NCBI RefSeq assembly: GCF_016834455.1
Contig: NZ_CP069213.1
Span: 868,501 to 932,500 of the forward strand
Direction: 5' to 3'
Length of the DNA: 64,000 nucleotides
DNA from: Shewanella litorisediminis
GTDB taxonomy: Bacteria > Pseudomonadota > Gammaproteobacteria > Enterobacterales > Shewanellaceae
The notes below the pieces were generated by a model. That model saw only the letters and a list, made by a program, of their open reading frames with translations, searched no databases and was not told where the DNA came from. The position numbers and the translations under genes were made by a program. Of the stretch, positions 35,843 to 46,212 are shown one piece after another. The stretch's first letter is position 1; each line of letters starts with the position of its first letter.

Positions 35843-38374
35843 CTACAGAGGCTGAGTCGACTGCGTGGCCGATGCCTCCTTGGGAGAGAGATGGCTTCGA
35901 AGCCATTTCTCCTGTTCCCACAGGACATGAAGCTGAGACTCACGGGCGCGGTAGCTGTGGCCCTCAAAGGGCAGGGTCACCAAGCGGGCCTGACCGCCGA
36001 GGGTCGAAACTGCATCAAACAAGCGGCTCGATTGCATGGGGTAGGTGCCGGAATTGGCATCCGCTTCGCCGTGGATAAGCAGCAGGGGCTCGTTAATTTT
36101 GTCGGCGACGTTAAAGGGCGACATTTGCTGATACAGCGCCTGGGCCTCCCAATAGTTGCGCCGCTCGTTTTGGAACCCAAAAGGCGTGAGGCTACGATTA
36201 TAGGCGCCGCTGCGGGCGATACCGGCGGCGAAAAGGTCTGTGTGTGCCAGTAAGTTGGCCACCATAAAGGCGCCATAGGAGTGGCCTCCCACGGCGATGC
36301 GACCTGGCTCGGCGATACCTCTGTCGGTAAGCACCCTGACAGCTGCCTCGGCATTGGCAATCAGTTGCTCAAGAAAGGTATCGTTGGGCTTGTTTTTGCC
36401 TGCGCAGATAATGGGCATGGATACCTTATCGAACACCGCAAACCCGGCAGCCACCATGGCCGGGGCGCTGAGCGGACTCAGCCAGGGGTAAGACAGTGGG
36501 TTAAAGTCCACCTGGGCCGCCACCTCGGCGTTTTTATACTCCCTCGGATAGGCCCAAATGAGCACCGGCAGGGGACCATCACCGCGTTGGTAATTGGCCG
36601 GGAGATAGAGGGTGCCGGACAAGGGTTGGCCGTCGGCGCGGGTAAATTGGATATGCTCCTTCTGTATGCCTTCGATGGCAGCTTGCCTTTTTGCCAGTGG
36701 CATCAAGGCTTCGCGTTTTCCGTTGTCAGGCCAAACCCGGTAGAGCTGTGGTGGCTGTGTCGGCGATTCGTGGCTTATCAGCAGCCGAAGTGGCGACACA
36801 GACTCCAGCGCCACAACACGTTCAAACGCCGATGACGCACTTTGCCACAAGAGGCTTCTGGCTTCTCCTGCCTTGCTGGTGGCCAGAAAGGGGCGCATTC
36901 CCTCCTCTGAATGGCCATCGCCATAGTGAAACATGGCGCCGTTCTGGGTCATGACCAACTGAGTCACAGGGTGTCGCACCAGCGTGCCCGGGTCCTGATA
37001 TTTGTCTTTGCTGCTTATCTGATACCAGTCCTCCCAACACGCCGGCGCACCTTCGCAGGCCGGGGTCAGCAGGCTTACCTTTATGAGTTGCTTACTTCGC
37101 CTGCTTTGGCTTACCAGAGCCTTTCCATCATCGCGCCAACTGACAGCGCTGATGGGCCAATGGGTTTGGCCAAGCTCTGTGGGAGGCTGGTCAAAGGGCG
37201 GGCTCAGGGTGTACAGGAAATCCCTGAATTTGGGTTCGGCTTGTTGATCATCGTCGCTTTCTTGTTGGGATAGCGCTTTTAACGATGCCTCCGGCTCATG
37301 AGTCTTTGACTCTCGCTCTTTGGTGTCGGCCAGCTTTCCCTGGGCCCATATCAGATTTGCGCCCCCTTGCCAGTGGAAGAGTCTTGGCGCTGGGCCAGGG
37401 GTATCGGCATCATCCCGCTCAGAGTCCCGGCCTGGAACCTGAAGACTGTAGAGCGTCTCACCGGTTTGCAGGCGCTGAATATCATAGCGTTTGCTAAAGC
37501 CGCGATAGGGCACTCTGTTGGAGAAGGGCTCTGTCAGCTGTTCAATCAGCACATACCGGCCATCGGGGGAGGCTTCGGCATCCAGCAGATAACCGGGGCT
37601 CCCCAAAAGGCGAAGTGGGCCGTTTCTTGGCTGCAATGCCAGCTGACTCTTCACCTGCCCGGCGAAGGTTTTATGGTCTGCCGGGGTTATCAGCAAGTTT
37701 CTGTGGGTGCGTTTGGCAACCTGATTGGGCTGGCTCTCTTTGATGCCGGGCATGCTTTGAGAAGCGCTTTGAGTCGACAGTGAGGCACCTTGCTCGCTCA
37801 CAACCAGAGGAAGCAGCAGGGCACTGCTGTCCGGCAGCCAGCGGTAATTCACCCCCAAACTGAAGTTGAGCCTTAAGTCGTACTCCAGAGTCTTTCCAGA
37901 TGACACATCAATCACCCAGAGTCTCGGTTGCTTTTTTGCCAGGCTTATCAACGCCAGGGTTTTGCCATCGGGGGAAAATTTGGGTGCCATCAGCGGCATT
38001 AATGCGCTGAGGCCATGGATGGATTGCGGCTGCATGTCACCGGCGCGACGCAGGCTCAGCTTGTCATAGAGGGTGGGCAGTTTGCCAGGCAGGTGATTGA
38101 GGCTGTCAATTTCCGTGCCCCCCAATCGCATAATGGGCTCGGCAAGCTGGCTGATGGCTGGTGCTCCCTGAGGACTCAGGCTTAAAAGCCACTGACCATC
38201 GGGGGAGAGCAGCACCTTGTCCGGTCTTGATTGGTCCACCAGATCTGTCAGTGGTGATGATGGCAGCCGGTAGCCCGCCTGATAATCGGTAGCTAAAACT
38301 GGTTTGACATGGCCTGCACTTAACACGAGCAGACAGCTTATTACGAGGGCCGGTATCGGGCGGCGAAGTTTCAT
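35843..38374 (-). CDS. Exported S9-family (prolyl oligopeptidase-like) serine peptidase
   Basis: 843 residues from the ATG at 38374; a GTG four codons upstream is possible. The signal peptide (PALVISCLLVLSAGHVKPVLA) indicates export. The N-terminal 550 residues form a beta-propeller-like filter with SPDG-type repeats. The alpha/beta-hydrolase domain has the catalytic serine in GGHSYGAFM, aspartate in HGEADANSG and histidine in EGHSY. It resembles bacterial glutamyl/acyl peptidases of the S9 family; the cleavage preference is not readable. It is divergent from a CadC-like regulator with 216 bases between, suggesting that the regulator controls it. Confidence 0.9.
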   Translation of the reverse strand: MKLRRPIPALVISCLLVLSAGHVKPVLATDYQAGYRLPSSPLTDLVDQSRPDKVLLSPDGQWLLSLSPQGAPAISQLAEPIMRLGGTEIDSLNHLPGKLPTLYDKLSLRRAGDMQPQSIHGLSALMPLMAPKFSPDGKTLALISLAKKQPRLWVIDVSSGKTLEYDLRLNFSLGVNYRWLPDSSALLLPLVVSEQGASLSTQSASQSMPGIKESQPNQVAKRTHRNLLITPADHKTFAGQVKSQLALQPRNGPLRLLGSPGYLLDAEASPDGRYVLIEQLTEPFSNRVPYRGFSKRYDIQRLQTGETLYSLQVPGRDSERDDADTPGPAPRLFHWQGGANLIWAQGKLADTKERESKTHEPEASLKALSQQESDDDQQAEPKFRDFLYTLSPPFDQPPTELGQTHWPISAVSWRDDGKALVSQSRRSKQLIKVSLLTPACEGAPACWEDWYQISSKDKYQDPGTLVRHPVTQLVMTQNGAMFHYGDGHSEEGMRPFLATSKAGEARSLLWQSASSAFERVVALESVSPLRLLISHESPTQPPQLYRVWPDNGKREALMPLAKRQAAIEGIQKEHIQFTRADGQPLSGTLYLPANYQRGDGPLPVLIWAYPREYKNAEVAAQVDFNPLSYPWLSPLSAPAMVAAGFAVFDKVSMPIICAGKNKPNDTFLEQLIANAEAAVRVLTDRGIAEPGRIAVGGHSYGAFMVANLLAHTDLFAAGIARSGAYNRSLTPFGFQNERRNYWEAQALYQQMSPFNVADKINEPLLLIHGEADANSGTYPMQSSRLFDAVSTLGGQARLVTLPFEGHSYRARESQLHVLWEQEKWLRSHLSPKEASATQSTQPL

Positions 38375-38593
38375 GGAGGATCCCACTGACGGATTGATTA
38401 ACGGGTTGTAAAAAAAGTTGAGTGAAGCGGCAATCAGGGTTGCCTCGATTATTGCTTGTTTCTATCTCTATTTTTTATCTATTCAATTTAAATACAATCG
38501 CTTGGATAAATTTGCATGAGGTGTTTTCGCTTGTCTTGCTGACGGGGCACTTTTAATATGGGCATTACCCCTAAAAGACCCTGATGGCCTGTG

Positions 38594-40696
38594 ATGCTTG
38601 AGACCAAACAGAGCGTATTTTACCTCGGCAGTTGCCGCATTGATGTCAGCGACAACAGTCTGCTATTCCCCGCGACCGCAGAGCGCGCGCAAGAACGCAT
38701 CACCCTGCAGCCGAAGTTTGTCGAAGTGCTCGCTTACCTCGCCCACCAATTTCCCCGGGTGGTGACCCGGGAAGCCCTGATCACCGACATCTGGGAAGGG
38801 AACACGTACGTGGGTGAGAAGGCGCTCACCAACGCCATATGGCATCTCCGGCAGCAGCTTGGGCCTCTGGGCGCGGGCGAGGTGATAGAAACCGTTCGTA
38901 AGACGGGATACCGGCTCTGTATCGAGCCCAGATTTGAGCTTGCCGCCGAAGACGGACACTTGCGGCTCGAGCGTAAAAGTCGCCTCCTTGGCCGCGCGTT
39001 GCTGGGGTGTTCTATTGTGCTGGCGTTAGTCTTGGTGGCTGCGGGCCATCATTGGTATGAGGATACCTTGCACCGTCCTTTCGGGGTTGACAGACTCACG
39101 AGCGATGGTGGCTCAGAGCGGTTCCCCGGTGTGTCACCGGATGGCCGCTTTTTGGTGTACGGCGGTCAGCAACCCGGTAAAAACGGCAGCCTGTTTCAGC
39201 TGGATTTGGACCATCCCGACGCCAGCCCCAGGCAGCTCACCCCGGACAGTTCGGATGAGCTGCGCGCTGTTTGGTCAAACGATGGCAAGTCGCTGTATTT
39301 TCCCAGTGTTTCCGCCGGTAGTTGCAAGATAACCCGCTTGGACTTGAAAGACGGTCAGCTCACGCCTCTTGCCGACTGCAACAGCGTGACCTCGGCCATT
39401 GAGCTCAGCGCCGATGGTAATACCCTGGCGTTTATTACCACCAATGCCCCGCAGCGGAATGCGGGCATTTACCTGCTGGATTTATCACAGGAAAATGCGT
39501 TGCCGGTGCGGTTGTCCTGCGATACCGACTGCCCCCACCGTGACCGTGATTTCGCCTTCAGTCCCGATGGGCAAACCCTGGCCATTGCCAGACGCTTTGG
39601 GGATATCTCGGAAGATATTTTTTTACGCCAACTTGCTGATGGCAGTGAGCGGCGTTTGACCCAGGGTATTGAAGATATCCGCGGCCTTTCCTGGCACAGG
39701 GATGGGCGACGGCTGGTGTACAGCACCGAAGAAGCGGGGAACCGTGGCGGCTACCTTATCGACACAGAAAGCGGCGATATCACGGCGCTGGATTTGGAAG
39801 GTTTGAGTTACCCCCGCTTTGTACCCGACTCCGACGAGTTGGTGTTCTATCACTACAATAATCATCGCCAGTTGGTGTCCATGCATCCCTTTGCCGAGGT
39901 GCCCCAGGCGCCTTTTCCAATGATTTACGGCAACTTCAGCCAGCGTTATGCGGATTATTCGCCGCAGGCCGGCAGGCTGGTATTTGTGTCCAATGAGTCG
40001 GGGCACAATGAAATCTGGACCTCGGATGTGGATGGGCAAAGGCGACAAATGCACACATCCCTTAAACGTCAGGCCACCTCGCCCGCCTGGTCACACGATG
40101 GCAGTCGCATAGCCTTTGTGGCTGCCGATACCAATCATGAGGGTAACAAGCTGCATATTCTGGACATTCGCGACAACAGTATCCGGATTGTGGCCTCACC
40201 CTATATCAACCACGGCCGCCCGGAATGGAGCGGTGATGACAGCTTTTTGCTTGCCAGCACTGTGGATGGTTTGACCCGGTTTCATCTGGACAACAAGCCC
40301 CCTGTTCTGGTGTCTCCTATAATGGTCAGGCGGCTACAGGTAGTGGGGGACTGGCTTTACTTCAGTTACAGCACCGGGCCACGCGGGCTTTGGCGCATGC
40401 CATGGCAAGGGGGGGAGTCAGAGCTGGTGCTTGGGGGTAAGTTGATGAGTGACGGTTACAACTGGACTCTGGCAGAACGCGGGGTATTTTTCCGGCAGCG
40501 CCACAGCAGCTCAGCGCTGCTCAGCTACTATGACTTTGCCCAGGCGCAGGTCAGGCCCCTGATTGAGCTGCCGCCCAACAGTATCAGCCGTCAGGAGAAT
40601 ATGGTGTGGGTCGAGAATGAGCAAAAGTTGGTGCTGGTGTCCTGGAACTATCCAAGGCGCGACGTGATGCGATTAAGGCATCCCGCGCTGCAATGA
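38594..40696 (+). CDS. CadC-like membrane transcriptional regulator with beta-propeller sensor
   Basis: 700 residues from the ATG at 38594 (a GTG directly before it is equally possible). An OmpR-type winged helix fills residues 10-110 (LQPKFVEVLAYLA, TREALITDIWEG, ALTNAIWHLRQQLG, VRKTGYRL). One membrane segment follows at about 131-151, then a periplasmic region of about 540 residues with TolB/PD40-type repeats (SPDGRFLVY, SNDGKSLYF, SHDGSRIAF). This is a one-component sensor like CadC/ToxR, with no phosphorylation domain. The signal is unknown; the divergent S9 peptidase is a likely target. It ends at a terminator. Confidence 0.88.
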   Translation: MLETKQSVFYLGSCRIDVSDNSLLFPATAERAQERITLQPKFVEVLAYLAHQFPRVVTREALITDIWEGNTYVGEKALTNAIWHLRQQLGPLGAGEVIETVRKTGYRLCIEPRFELAAEDGHLRLERKSRLLGRALLGCSIVLALVLVAAGHHWYEDTLHRPFGVDRLTSDGGSERFPGVSPDGRFLVYGGQQPGKNGSLFQLDLDHPDASPRQLTPDSSDELRAVWSNDGKSLYFPSVSAGSCKITRLDLKDGQLTPLADCNSVTSAIELSADGNTLAFITTNAPQRNAGIYLLDLSQENALPVRLSCDTDCPHRDRDFAFSPDGQTLAIARRFGDISEDIFLRQLADGSERRLTQGIEDIRGLSWHRDGRRLVYSTEEAGNRGGYLIDTESGDITALDLEGLSYPRFVPDSDELVFYHYNNHRQLVSMHPFAEVPQAPFPMIYGNFSQRYADYSPQAGRLVFVSNESGHNEIWTSDVDGQRRQMHTSLKRQATSPAWSHDGSRIAFVAADTNHEGNKLHILDIRDNSIRIVASPYINHGRPEWSGDDSFLLASTVDGLTRFHLDNKPPVLVSPIMVRRLQVVGDWLYFSYSTGPRGLWRMPWQGGESELVLGGKLMSDGYNWTLAERGVFFRQRHSSSALLSYYDFAQAQVRPLIELPPNSISRQENMVWVENEQKLVLVSWNYPRRDVMRLRHPALQ

Positions 40697-40713
40697 GTGC
40701 ACAGCCAGAGACA

Positions 40714-40742
40714 TAAAAAAACGGCCGCCTGGCCGTTTTTTA
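40714..40742. terminator. Bidirectional terminator between the regulator and anmK
   Basis: Stem ACGGCC / GGCCGT, loop GCCT, with A7 and T6 runs, between convergent genes. Confidence 0.9.
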
Positions 40743-40750
40743 ATGGCTTA

Positions 40751-41860
40751 TTAGGCCGCAGGGAAACGGGCGCCGAGCACGGCTTCCCGTCTTGCTCCAG
40801 TTACAGCAGGCAGGTTGGCTGGCAGCCCCTGATGATGCCGCAGGGCAAGCCAGGCAAAAGCAATGGCTTCAACCCATTTGGGGTCGACACCAAGCGCTGA
40901 GGTGGTGGTCAGTGTGAATCCGGGTAACAGGGCCTGCAGGCGGTTCATCAGCTCAGTATTGAGGGCGCCACCACCGCAAACAAACAGCTCACCACTGTTA
41001 GACAGCTTGAGTATGTCCGCCGCGATACTGTGGCAGCTCAGGTCAAGCAAGGTTGACTGAATGTCGGCCTCATCGAGATAGCCAAACTTTTCCAGTTGCT
41101 GTTCCAGCCAGGCGTGATTGAAGAGCTCCCGGCCAGTGCTTTTGGGGTATTGCAGGGCAAAATAAGGATGTGACAACAACTGGGCCAAGAGCGCATTGTC
41201 CGTTTTACCACTGGCGGCGAAGGCGCCATCCTGATCGTAAGCCTGCTGCCTGACCTGTTGTATCCAGCCATCTATCAGGGTGTTGCCAGGCCCGGTGTCA
41301 AATCCCAGCACCGCTTCGGCATTGCCCGGCAGCCAGGTGATATTGGCGATACCGCCGATATTGAGGATCACCCGGCGCTTGTCTGCTTTTGCAAAAATCT
41401 GCTGGTGGAATGCCGGCACCAGCGGTGCACCCTGTCCACCAAGGGCTATATCTTTTCGGCGAAAATCCGCAATCACATCGATACCCGTTTCGGCGGCGAT
41501 GGTGTTGGGGTCGCCAATCTGCAGGGTAAAGCCAACTTCGAGGTTGGGCATGTGGCGCACGGTTTGGCCGTGGCTGCCGATGGCCACAACCTGGGATTTA
41601 TCTACACCACTGATGGCAAGCAGGTTGTTGACGGCTTTGGCAAAGAGGCTGCCAACGCTGCGATCGAGCCGCCCAAGCCGGTTCACTTCATCCTGTCCGG
41701 GCTGACACAAACGCTGCAGCCCTTTGAACAGGTGTTCCGGTATGGCCTCTGTGTGGGTGGCGATAAGTTTGGGGGATGGAGTGTCGAAATCCACCAGGAC
41801 GGCGTCCACACCGTCCATACTGGTGCCGGACATGAGTCCGATAAACAGAGATTGGCTCAT
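40751..41860 (-). CDS. anmK: Anhydro-N-acetylmuramic acid kinase
   Basis: 369 residues, normal length. It phosphorylates and opens 1,6-anhydro-MurNAc during recycling of peptidoglycan. Visible motifs are the phosphate loop [58 protein letters not shown] and [10 protein letters not shown]. It overlaps the upstream M23 peptidase gene by 4 bases, linking wall cleavage with recycling of the products. Confidence 0.96.
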   Translation of the reverse strand: MSQSLFIGLMSGTSMDGVDAVLVDFDTPSPKLIATHTEAIPEHLFKGLQRLCQPGQDEVNRLGRLDRSVGSLFAKAVNNLLAISGVDKSQVVAIGSHGQTVRHMPNLEVGFTLQIGDPNTIAAETGIDVIADFRRKDIALGGQGAPLVPAFHQQIFAKADKRRVILNIGGIANITWLPGNAEAVLGFDTGPGNTLIDGWIQQVRQQAYDQDGAFAASGKTDNALLAQLLSHPYFALQYPKSTGRELFNHAWLEQQLEKFGYLDEADIQSTLLDLSCHSIAADILKLSNSGELFVCGGGALNTELMNRLQALLPGFTLTTTSALGVDPKWVEAIAFAWLALRHHQGLPANLPAVTGARREAVLGARFPAA

Positions 41861-43245
41861 GGAGTCTGCTTGCCCTCTGGCGCCATGGCCAGTTGCTGTT
41901 GCTTGTTAAAGGAAATTTTAGCCATCAAACCCTTGCTGATGCGGCTGAATTTAGCCAACTCTTTTTTACTGATGGACTCTGCTTTTGGCAGGTCAACGGT
42001 GCGGGGATTTCTGTGTACGCCGTTGACGATAAATTCGTAATGCAGGTGAGCCCCGGTTACCCTGCCGGTTTTGCCGAGCGTTCCGATAATTTGGCCCTGT
42101 TTTACCGAGTCGCCCTTCTTCACCCTGCGTTTGTTCAGGTGCAAATACTTGGTGGTATAGGTGCCGTTATGGCGAATAAAGACGTAGTTGCCGTTGTACT
42201 GATTGTAGCCTGCCTCTATCACCTTGCCCGCACCGGCGGCTTTTATCGGTGTGCCAATGGCGGCCACATAGTCCACGCCCCTGTGGGCCTTTACCTGACC
42301 TGTTACCGGATGCAGGCGCTTGGGGTTGAAATTGGAGCTGACGTAATTGAAGTCCACCGGCGATCGCAAAAAGGCTTTGCGCATGCTCTGGCCGGATTCG
42401 GAATAGTAATTACCGTCTTCATAGCGCACTGCGGTGTAGCGTTTGCCATCGTTGATAAATTCTGCAGCCAGAATGGCGCCATTTCGAACAAACTCGCCGT
42501 CGGCATAGTGTTTTTCGTAGAGCAGGGCGAAGGTATCGCCTTTTTGCAAATCCTGGGCAAAGTCGATGTCCCAGCCAAACACGGTGGCCAAATCCATGAT
42601 CTGGCCGCTGTTAAGGCCCGCATCCACGGCTGCTGTCCAAAAATTGCTGAAAATTTTGCCCTGGGCAAAATCGGTACGGGTTGTCAGCTGTTTGACATCG
42701 ATGCGCTCACTGTACCCCGACTCGGTGCGCTGCACCGTGAGGGTCGAAATGCCGTCGATACGGTAACTGAGCTCAGCAAACTCACCCTTGTCATCCTTCA
42801 TGATGACAATTTCTTCCCCGGGCAGGATTTTCAGCAGGTTGCTTTTGGCCTCCGGCAGGCGAGTGATTTCGTAGACATCGCGGCTGGAAAGCCCGGCGCG
42901 CTGAAACAGGGCCGCCAGTGTATCGCCCCTGGATACCTCAAAATGCTCTACTTCACGGTTGGAGGGCACAGCGCTTGATTTTGCGCTGGGCAAGGCTTCC
43001 TGCTCGCTTTCACCATTTGGGGCGGCAATGTTGATATCGGAGGCCTGGCCCAGCGGTGGCGTGGGGGTGCGCTGCGACAGCGGCAGGGTAAAGTCGATAT
43101 TGTCGTTGGCTAGCGGAGATTGCCGTGAGGCTTCGGCATCCTCAGAGGGGAAAAACAGGGTGACTGTGGTTAACAATAAAAGAATGCTCAGAATGACCTG
43201 ATGCTTTTTGGGGAGCAGCTTGAGAAGCGTAATAACCTTTGTCAT
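41857..43245 (-). CDS. M23 peptidoglycan endopeptidase (MepM-like)
   Basis: 462 residues from the ATG at 43245; the longer frame adds only unconserved residues. It has an N-terminal membrane anchor ([16 protein letters not shown]), a LysM/OapA-like segment near 120-170 ([20 protein letters not shown]), then a C-terminal M23 LytM domain. Its zinc ligands lie in [10 protein letters not shown] and GAHLHYEF. The order anmK-M23-tyrS divergence is typical of gammaproteobacteria. It probably cuts D-Ala-mDAP crosslinks to allow wall growth, as E. coli MepM does. Confidence 0.93.
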   Translation of the reverse strand: MTKVITLLKLLPKKHQVILSILLLLTTVTLFFPSEDAEASRQSPLANDNIDFTLPLSQRTPTPPLGQASDINIAAPNGESEQEALPSAKSSAVPSNREVEHFEVSRGDTLAALFQRAGLSSRDVYEITRLPEAKSNLLKILPGEEIVIMKDDKGEFAELSYRIDGISTLTVQRTESGYSERIDVKQLTTRTDFAQGKIFSNFWTAAVDAGLNSGQIMDLATVFGWDIDFAQDLQKGDTFALLYEKHYADGEFVRNGAILAAEFINDGKRYTAVRYEDGNYYSESGQSMRKAFLRSPVDFNYVSSNFNPKRLHPVTGQVKAHRGVDYVAAIGTPIKAAGAGKVIEAGYNQYNGNYVFIRHNGTYTTKYLHLNKRRVKKGDSVKQGQIIGTLGKTGRVTGAHLHYEFIVNGVHRNPRTVDLPKAESISKKELAKFSRISKGLMAKISFNKQQQLAMAPEGKQTP

Positions 43246-43373
43246 TTGACCCGGGTACCAAATCCCTATTTCCTGTCGAATGGGCCTAGTGTACACACTT
43301 TCATTTGCCCAGGCTAACAAGTAACATAGGTCTCTTTGATTGAAATCGGATAACCACAGAGGTAGCTGCCAAC

Positions 43374-44573
43374 ATGGCTGATTTGGACCAGGTATTAGCA
43401 GAAATTAAACGGGGCACAGACGAGATCCTGCTTGAAGCAGATCTGATTGAAAAACTGAAAGAGGGCCGTCCACTGCGGGTGAAACTGGGTGCCGATCCTA
43501 CCGCTCCCGATATCCATCTGGGCCACACGGTTATTTTGAACAAACTGCGCCTGTTCCAGGAGCTGGGACACGAAGTTATCTTCCTTATCGGTGACTTCAC
43601 CGGCATGGTGGGTGACCCAAGTGGTAAAAACAGCACCCGTCCGCCACTGACCCGCGAGCAGGTATTGGCCAACGCCGAAACCTACAAGGAGCAGGTGTAC
43701 AAAATCCTCGATCCGGCCAAGACCCGCATCGAATTCAACTCAAGCTGGCTCGAACAGCTTGGCGCCGCCGGGATGATCCGTTTGGCTTCCCACCAAACCG
43801 TGGCCCGTATGCTGGAACGTGATGATTTTAAAAAGCGTTATAGCAGCGGTCAGCCCATCGCCATCCATGAGTTTATGTACCCGCTGCTGCAGGGCTGGGA
43901 CTCGGTTGCATTGAAGGCCGACATCGAACTGGGCGGTACCGATCAGAAGTTCAACCTGCTGATGGGCCGTGAGCTGCAAAAGGCCGAAGGCCAGAAGCCG
44001 CAAACCGTGATCATGATGCCGTTGCTGGAAGGCCTCGATGGCGTGAAGAAGATGTCCAAGTCCGCCCACAACTACATAGGTGTGAGCGAAGCGCCGGATG
44101 AAATGTTCGGTAAGCTGATGTCTATTTCCGATGATCTGATGTGGCGCTATTTCGACCTGTTGTCGTTCCGCCCACTGGCAGAAGTTGAGCAATTCAAGGC
44201 CGATGTGGAAGCCGGAGCCAACCCAAGAGATATCAAGATTGCGCTGGCCAAGGAAATTATCGCCCGTTTCCACGATCAGGCTGCTGCAGATGCCGCTCAC
44301 CAGAACTTTATCGATCGCTTCCAGAAGGGTGCCATCCCCGATGACATCGAAGAAGTGACCCTGAGTGCCGGTGCTGAAGGCGTGGCCGTTGCCAACCTGC
44401 TTAAAGAAGCTGGCCTCGTGGGCTCGACTTCCGATGCCATGCGAATGATTAAGCAGGGCGCGGTGAAGATGGACGGTGAAAAGCTGGAAGATGCCAAGCA
44501 GGTATTCAGTGCCGGTCTGACCGCCGTATTCCAGGTGGGCAAGCGCAAGTTTGCCAAGGTGACTCTGAGCTAA
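43374..44573 (+). CDS. tyrS: Tyrosyl-tRNA synthetase
   Basis: 399 residues, class I synthetase. The HIGH-like motif is HLGHT within [14 protein letters not shown] and the KMSKS motif is intact ([11 protein letters not shown]). The tyrosine-binding region and a C-terminal S4 RNA-binding domain ([20 protein letters not shown]) are present. This is the shorter-spaced TyrS subgroup with HLGH rather than the E. coli-type HVGH (TyrS of about 424 residues). It stands alone and ends at a strong terminator. Confidence 0.96.
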   Translation: MADLDQVLAEIKRGTDEILLEADLIEKLKEGRPLRVKLGADPTAPDIHLGHTVILNKLRLFQELGHEVIFLIGDFTGMVGDPSGKNSTRPPLTREQVLANAETYKEQVYKILDPAKTRIEFNSSWLEQLGAAGMIRLASHQTVARMLERDDFKKRYSSGQPIAIHEFMYPLLQGWDSVALKADIELGGTDQKFNLLMGRELQKAEGQKPQTVIMMPLLEGLDGVKKMSKSAHNYIGVSEAPDEMFGKLMSISDDLMWRYFDLLSFRPLAEVEQFKADVEAGANPRDIKIALAKEIIARFHDQAAADAAHQNFIDRFQKGAIPDDIEEVTLSAGAEGVAVANLLKEAGLVGSTSDAMRMIKQGAVKMDGEKLEDAKQVFSAGLTAVFQVGKRKFAKVTLS

Positions 44574-44593
44574 TCCAGCTCTCACCGAGTCAA

Positions 44594-44626
44594 CAAAACG
44601 GGCGCCTTAGGCGCCCGTTTTGTTTT
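44594..44626. terminator. Bidirectional terminator after tyrS
   Basis: Stem CGGGCGCC / GGCGCCCG, loop TTA, flanked by AAAA and TTTTGTTTT. Confidence 0.92.
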
Positions 44627-44655
44627 GAAGTAATTGCTGTTGTTCAAGCAGGCGC

Positions 44656-45129
44656 CTATTGCATGGATAACTGGTCGGCCATGGTCTGATAGTCGATAAG
44701 GTCCGTATGCTCAGTCACCCTTTGATTGCGCATATCCAGTCTCAGCGTGGTGACCGCAGGCACTGCCACATCAATGATTTTGCCTGGCTTACCGAACTGT
44801 TCACCCGGCCCCTTAAAGCGGTAGTTGCCTATCATGACCACCAGAGAGCCTGCGTTGTACATGTGCTCAATGCTGAAGTTGTATTCCAGCACGCCTGCAT
44901 GGGCGCGCTCGAAAAATTCGATAATAAAACGCCCACCCTTGTATTTACGCCCGGCGGTCCTGTCCTGAAAAACGCTGTCGCGATTGTAGTATCTGGCGAG
45001 GGCAGCATAGTCATGCTCGGTCAGCGCCTGAATGTAGTTTACTGCCATTTGCTGCTCTTCAGGCATCTCACCGCTGCTGGCGGTCGCCCAGGAAGTCAGA
45101 AAATAAAGCAGTAACACCAGATATCGCAA
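44656..45129 (-). CDS. Exported NTF2-like protein
   Basis: 157 residues with a signal peptide (MRYLVLLLYFLTSWATA/SSG). The mature domain is NTF2/SnoaL-like: AVNYIQALTEHDYAALARYY, DSVFQDRTAG, FFERAHAGVLEYNFSIEHMY. Members bind small ligands or act as isomerases; neither is indicated here. It is 3 bases downstream of the TRIC-type channel gene and so is co-transcribed. Not closely related in motif to the NTF2-like protein of the photolyase operon. Confidence 0.8.
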   Translation of the reverse strand: MRYLVLLLYFLTSWATASSGEMPEEQQMAVNYIQALTEHDYAALARYYNRDSVFQDRTAGRKYKGGRFIIEFFERAHAGVLEYNFSIEHMYNAGSLVVMIGNYRFKGPGEQFGKPGKIIDVAVPAVTTLRLDMRNQRVTEHTDLIDYQTMADQLSMQ

Positions 45130-45132
45130 AAG

Positions 45133-45756
45133 TCAGTCTCTCCGGGTTTTCAGGTCGAAGGCCGGCAACGAAAGATGCCAGCGAATGGCCGCGAGCCTCA
45201 AGATCAGCGCACTGAGCATGGACAGCCAGAGTGCGGTTTGGCTGTTCATGCCTAATTGCAGGCTGAGGGTATAGGCAATGCCACCCAGAATGGAGGCGGT
45301 TGCATAGATTTCGGTTCTGAGCACCATGGGAATTTGGCGACAGAGCACATCCCGGATAATGCCGCCACCCACGCCGGTAATCAAGCCCATGATCACAGCA
45401 GACATGCCATTAAGGCCAAGGCTGAGTGCTTTTTGGGCACCTATCACGGTAAAGAGTGCCAATCCCAGCGCATCGGCGATGGGCAAGGTGTACTGGGGCA
45501 CCTTACGGGGGCGCCGGATAAAAATCAGGGTAAATCCGACTGTCGCAAGGATGACAATCAGGTAATTGGGGTCGCGCAGCCAAAAGACCGGGGTAGCACC
45601 GATAATGGCATCCCGAATGGTACCGCCACCCACGGCTGTTACGGCGGCCAGTACGGAGACGCCAAAAGGATCCATTCTGTGCCTGCCGGCCGCGAGGGCA
45701 CCGGTGAGGGCAAACACGGCGGTACCGCACAGGTCAAAAAAATACAGCCAGCTCAT
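45133..45756 (-). CDS. TRIC/UPF0126-family cation channel protein
   Basis: 207 residues, six to seven membrane segments in two related halves. Each half carries the family motif: [13 protein letters not shown] in the first and [13 protein letters not shown] in the second, around residues 40 and 125. Prokaryotic TRIC proteins form homotrimeric K+-permeable channels; E. coli YicG is the nearest familiar member. The stop and start overlap with the upstream DUF2721 gene (4 bases). Confidence 0.88.
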   Translation of the reverse strand: MSWLYFFDLCGTAVFALTGALAAGRHRMDPFGVSVLAAVTAVGGGTIRDAIIGATPVFWLRDPNYLIVILATVGFTLIFIRRPRKVPQYTLPIADALGLALFTVIGAQKALSLGLNGMSAVIMGLITGVGGGIIRDVLCRQIPMVLRTEIYATASILGGIAYTLSLQLGMNSQTALWLSMLSALILRLAAIRWHLSLPAFDLKTRRD

Positions 45757-46142
45757 CTGCTCATCTCTTTCAGGTGAATGTTGAGTGCATCCACAGAGAT
45801 GCGGATTTCAATGACCGAGAGGATGAGCGAATACAGCAGCAACAGCAGGCTACCACCAAAGATGAGTGAGCCGGTTTTGTTCATGCCGACGTAGATAAAA
45901 ATCATGCACAGTACACACAGGGCAAAGCTGCTGACACCGGCCTCCTGCATGCGCCGGATAATCACAATTCGCTTTTTCAGATTGGTGATTTGGTTCTGAT
46001 GCACCGGCTCCTTGCCACTGGAGAGGCTTCGTATCAGGGCAGCCAGTGAAAAGAATCGGTTGGTGTAGGCCAGCAGCAGTAATGAAATGGCCGGAAACAG
46101 CAGCGCCGGTGTTGTCAGCGATAAGTGCAGTTTTTCTAACAC
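45753..46142 (-). CDS. DUF2721 membrane protein
   Basis: 129 residues. It opens with a hydrophobic helix ([21 protein letters not shown]), has a polar basic middle ([21 protein letters not shown]) and two further helices. This is the DUF2721 pattern (LAAPALLFP.....). Function unknown. First gene of the DUF2721-TRIC-NTF2 unit, coupled to the TRIC gene by a 4-base overlap. Confidence 0.82.
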   Translation of the reverse strand: MLEKLHLSLTTPALLFPAISLLLLAYTNRFFSLAALIRSLSSGKEPVHQNQITNLKKRIVIIRRMQEAGVSSFALCVLCMIFIYVGMNKTGSLIFGGSLLLLLYSLILSVIEIRISVDALNIHLKEMSR

Positions 46143-46212
46143 GTTGAGTGCCCGTTATGGAAAGTGGAGAGGTTCCCCTGAGGCGAGCCATTATAGTGTG
46201 TCGCTTTACAAA

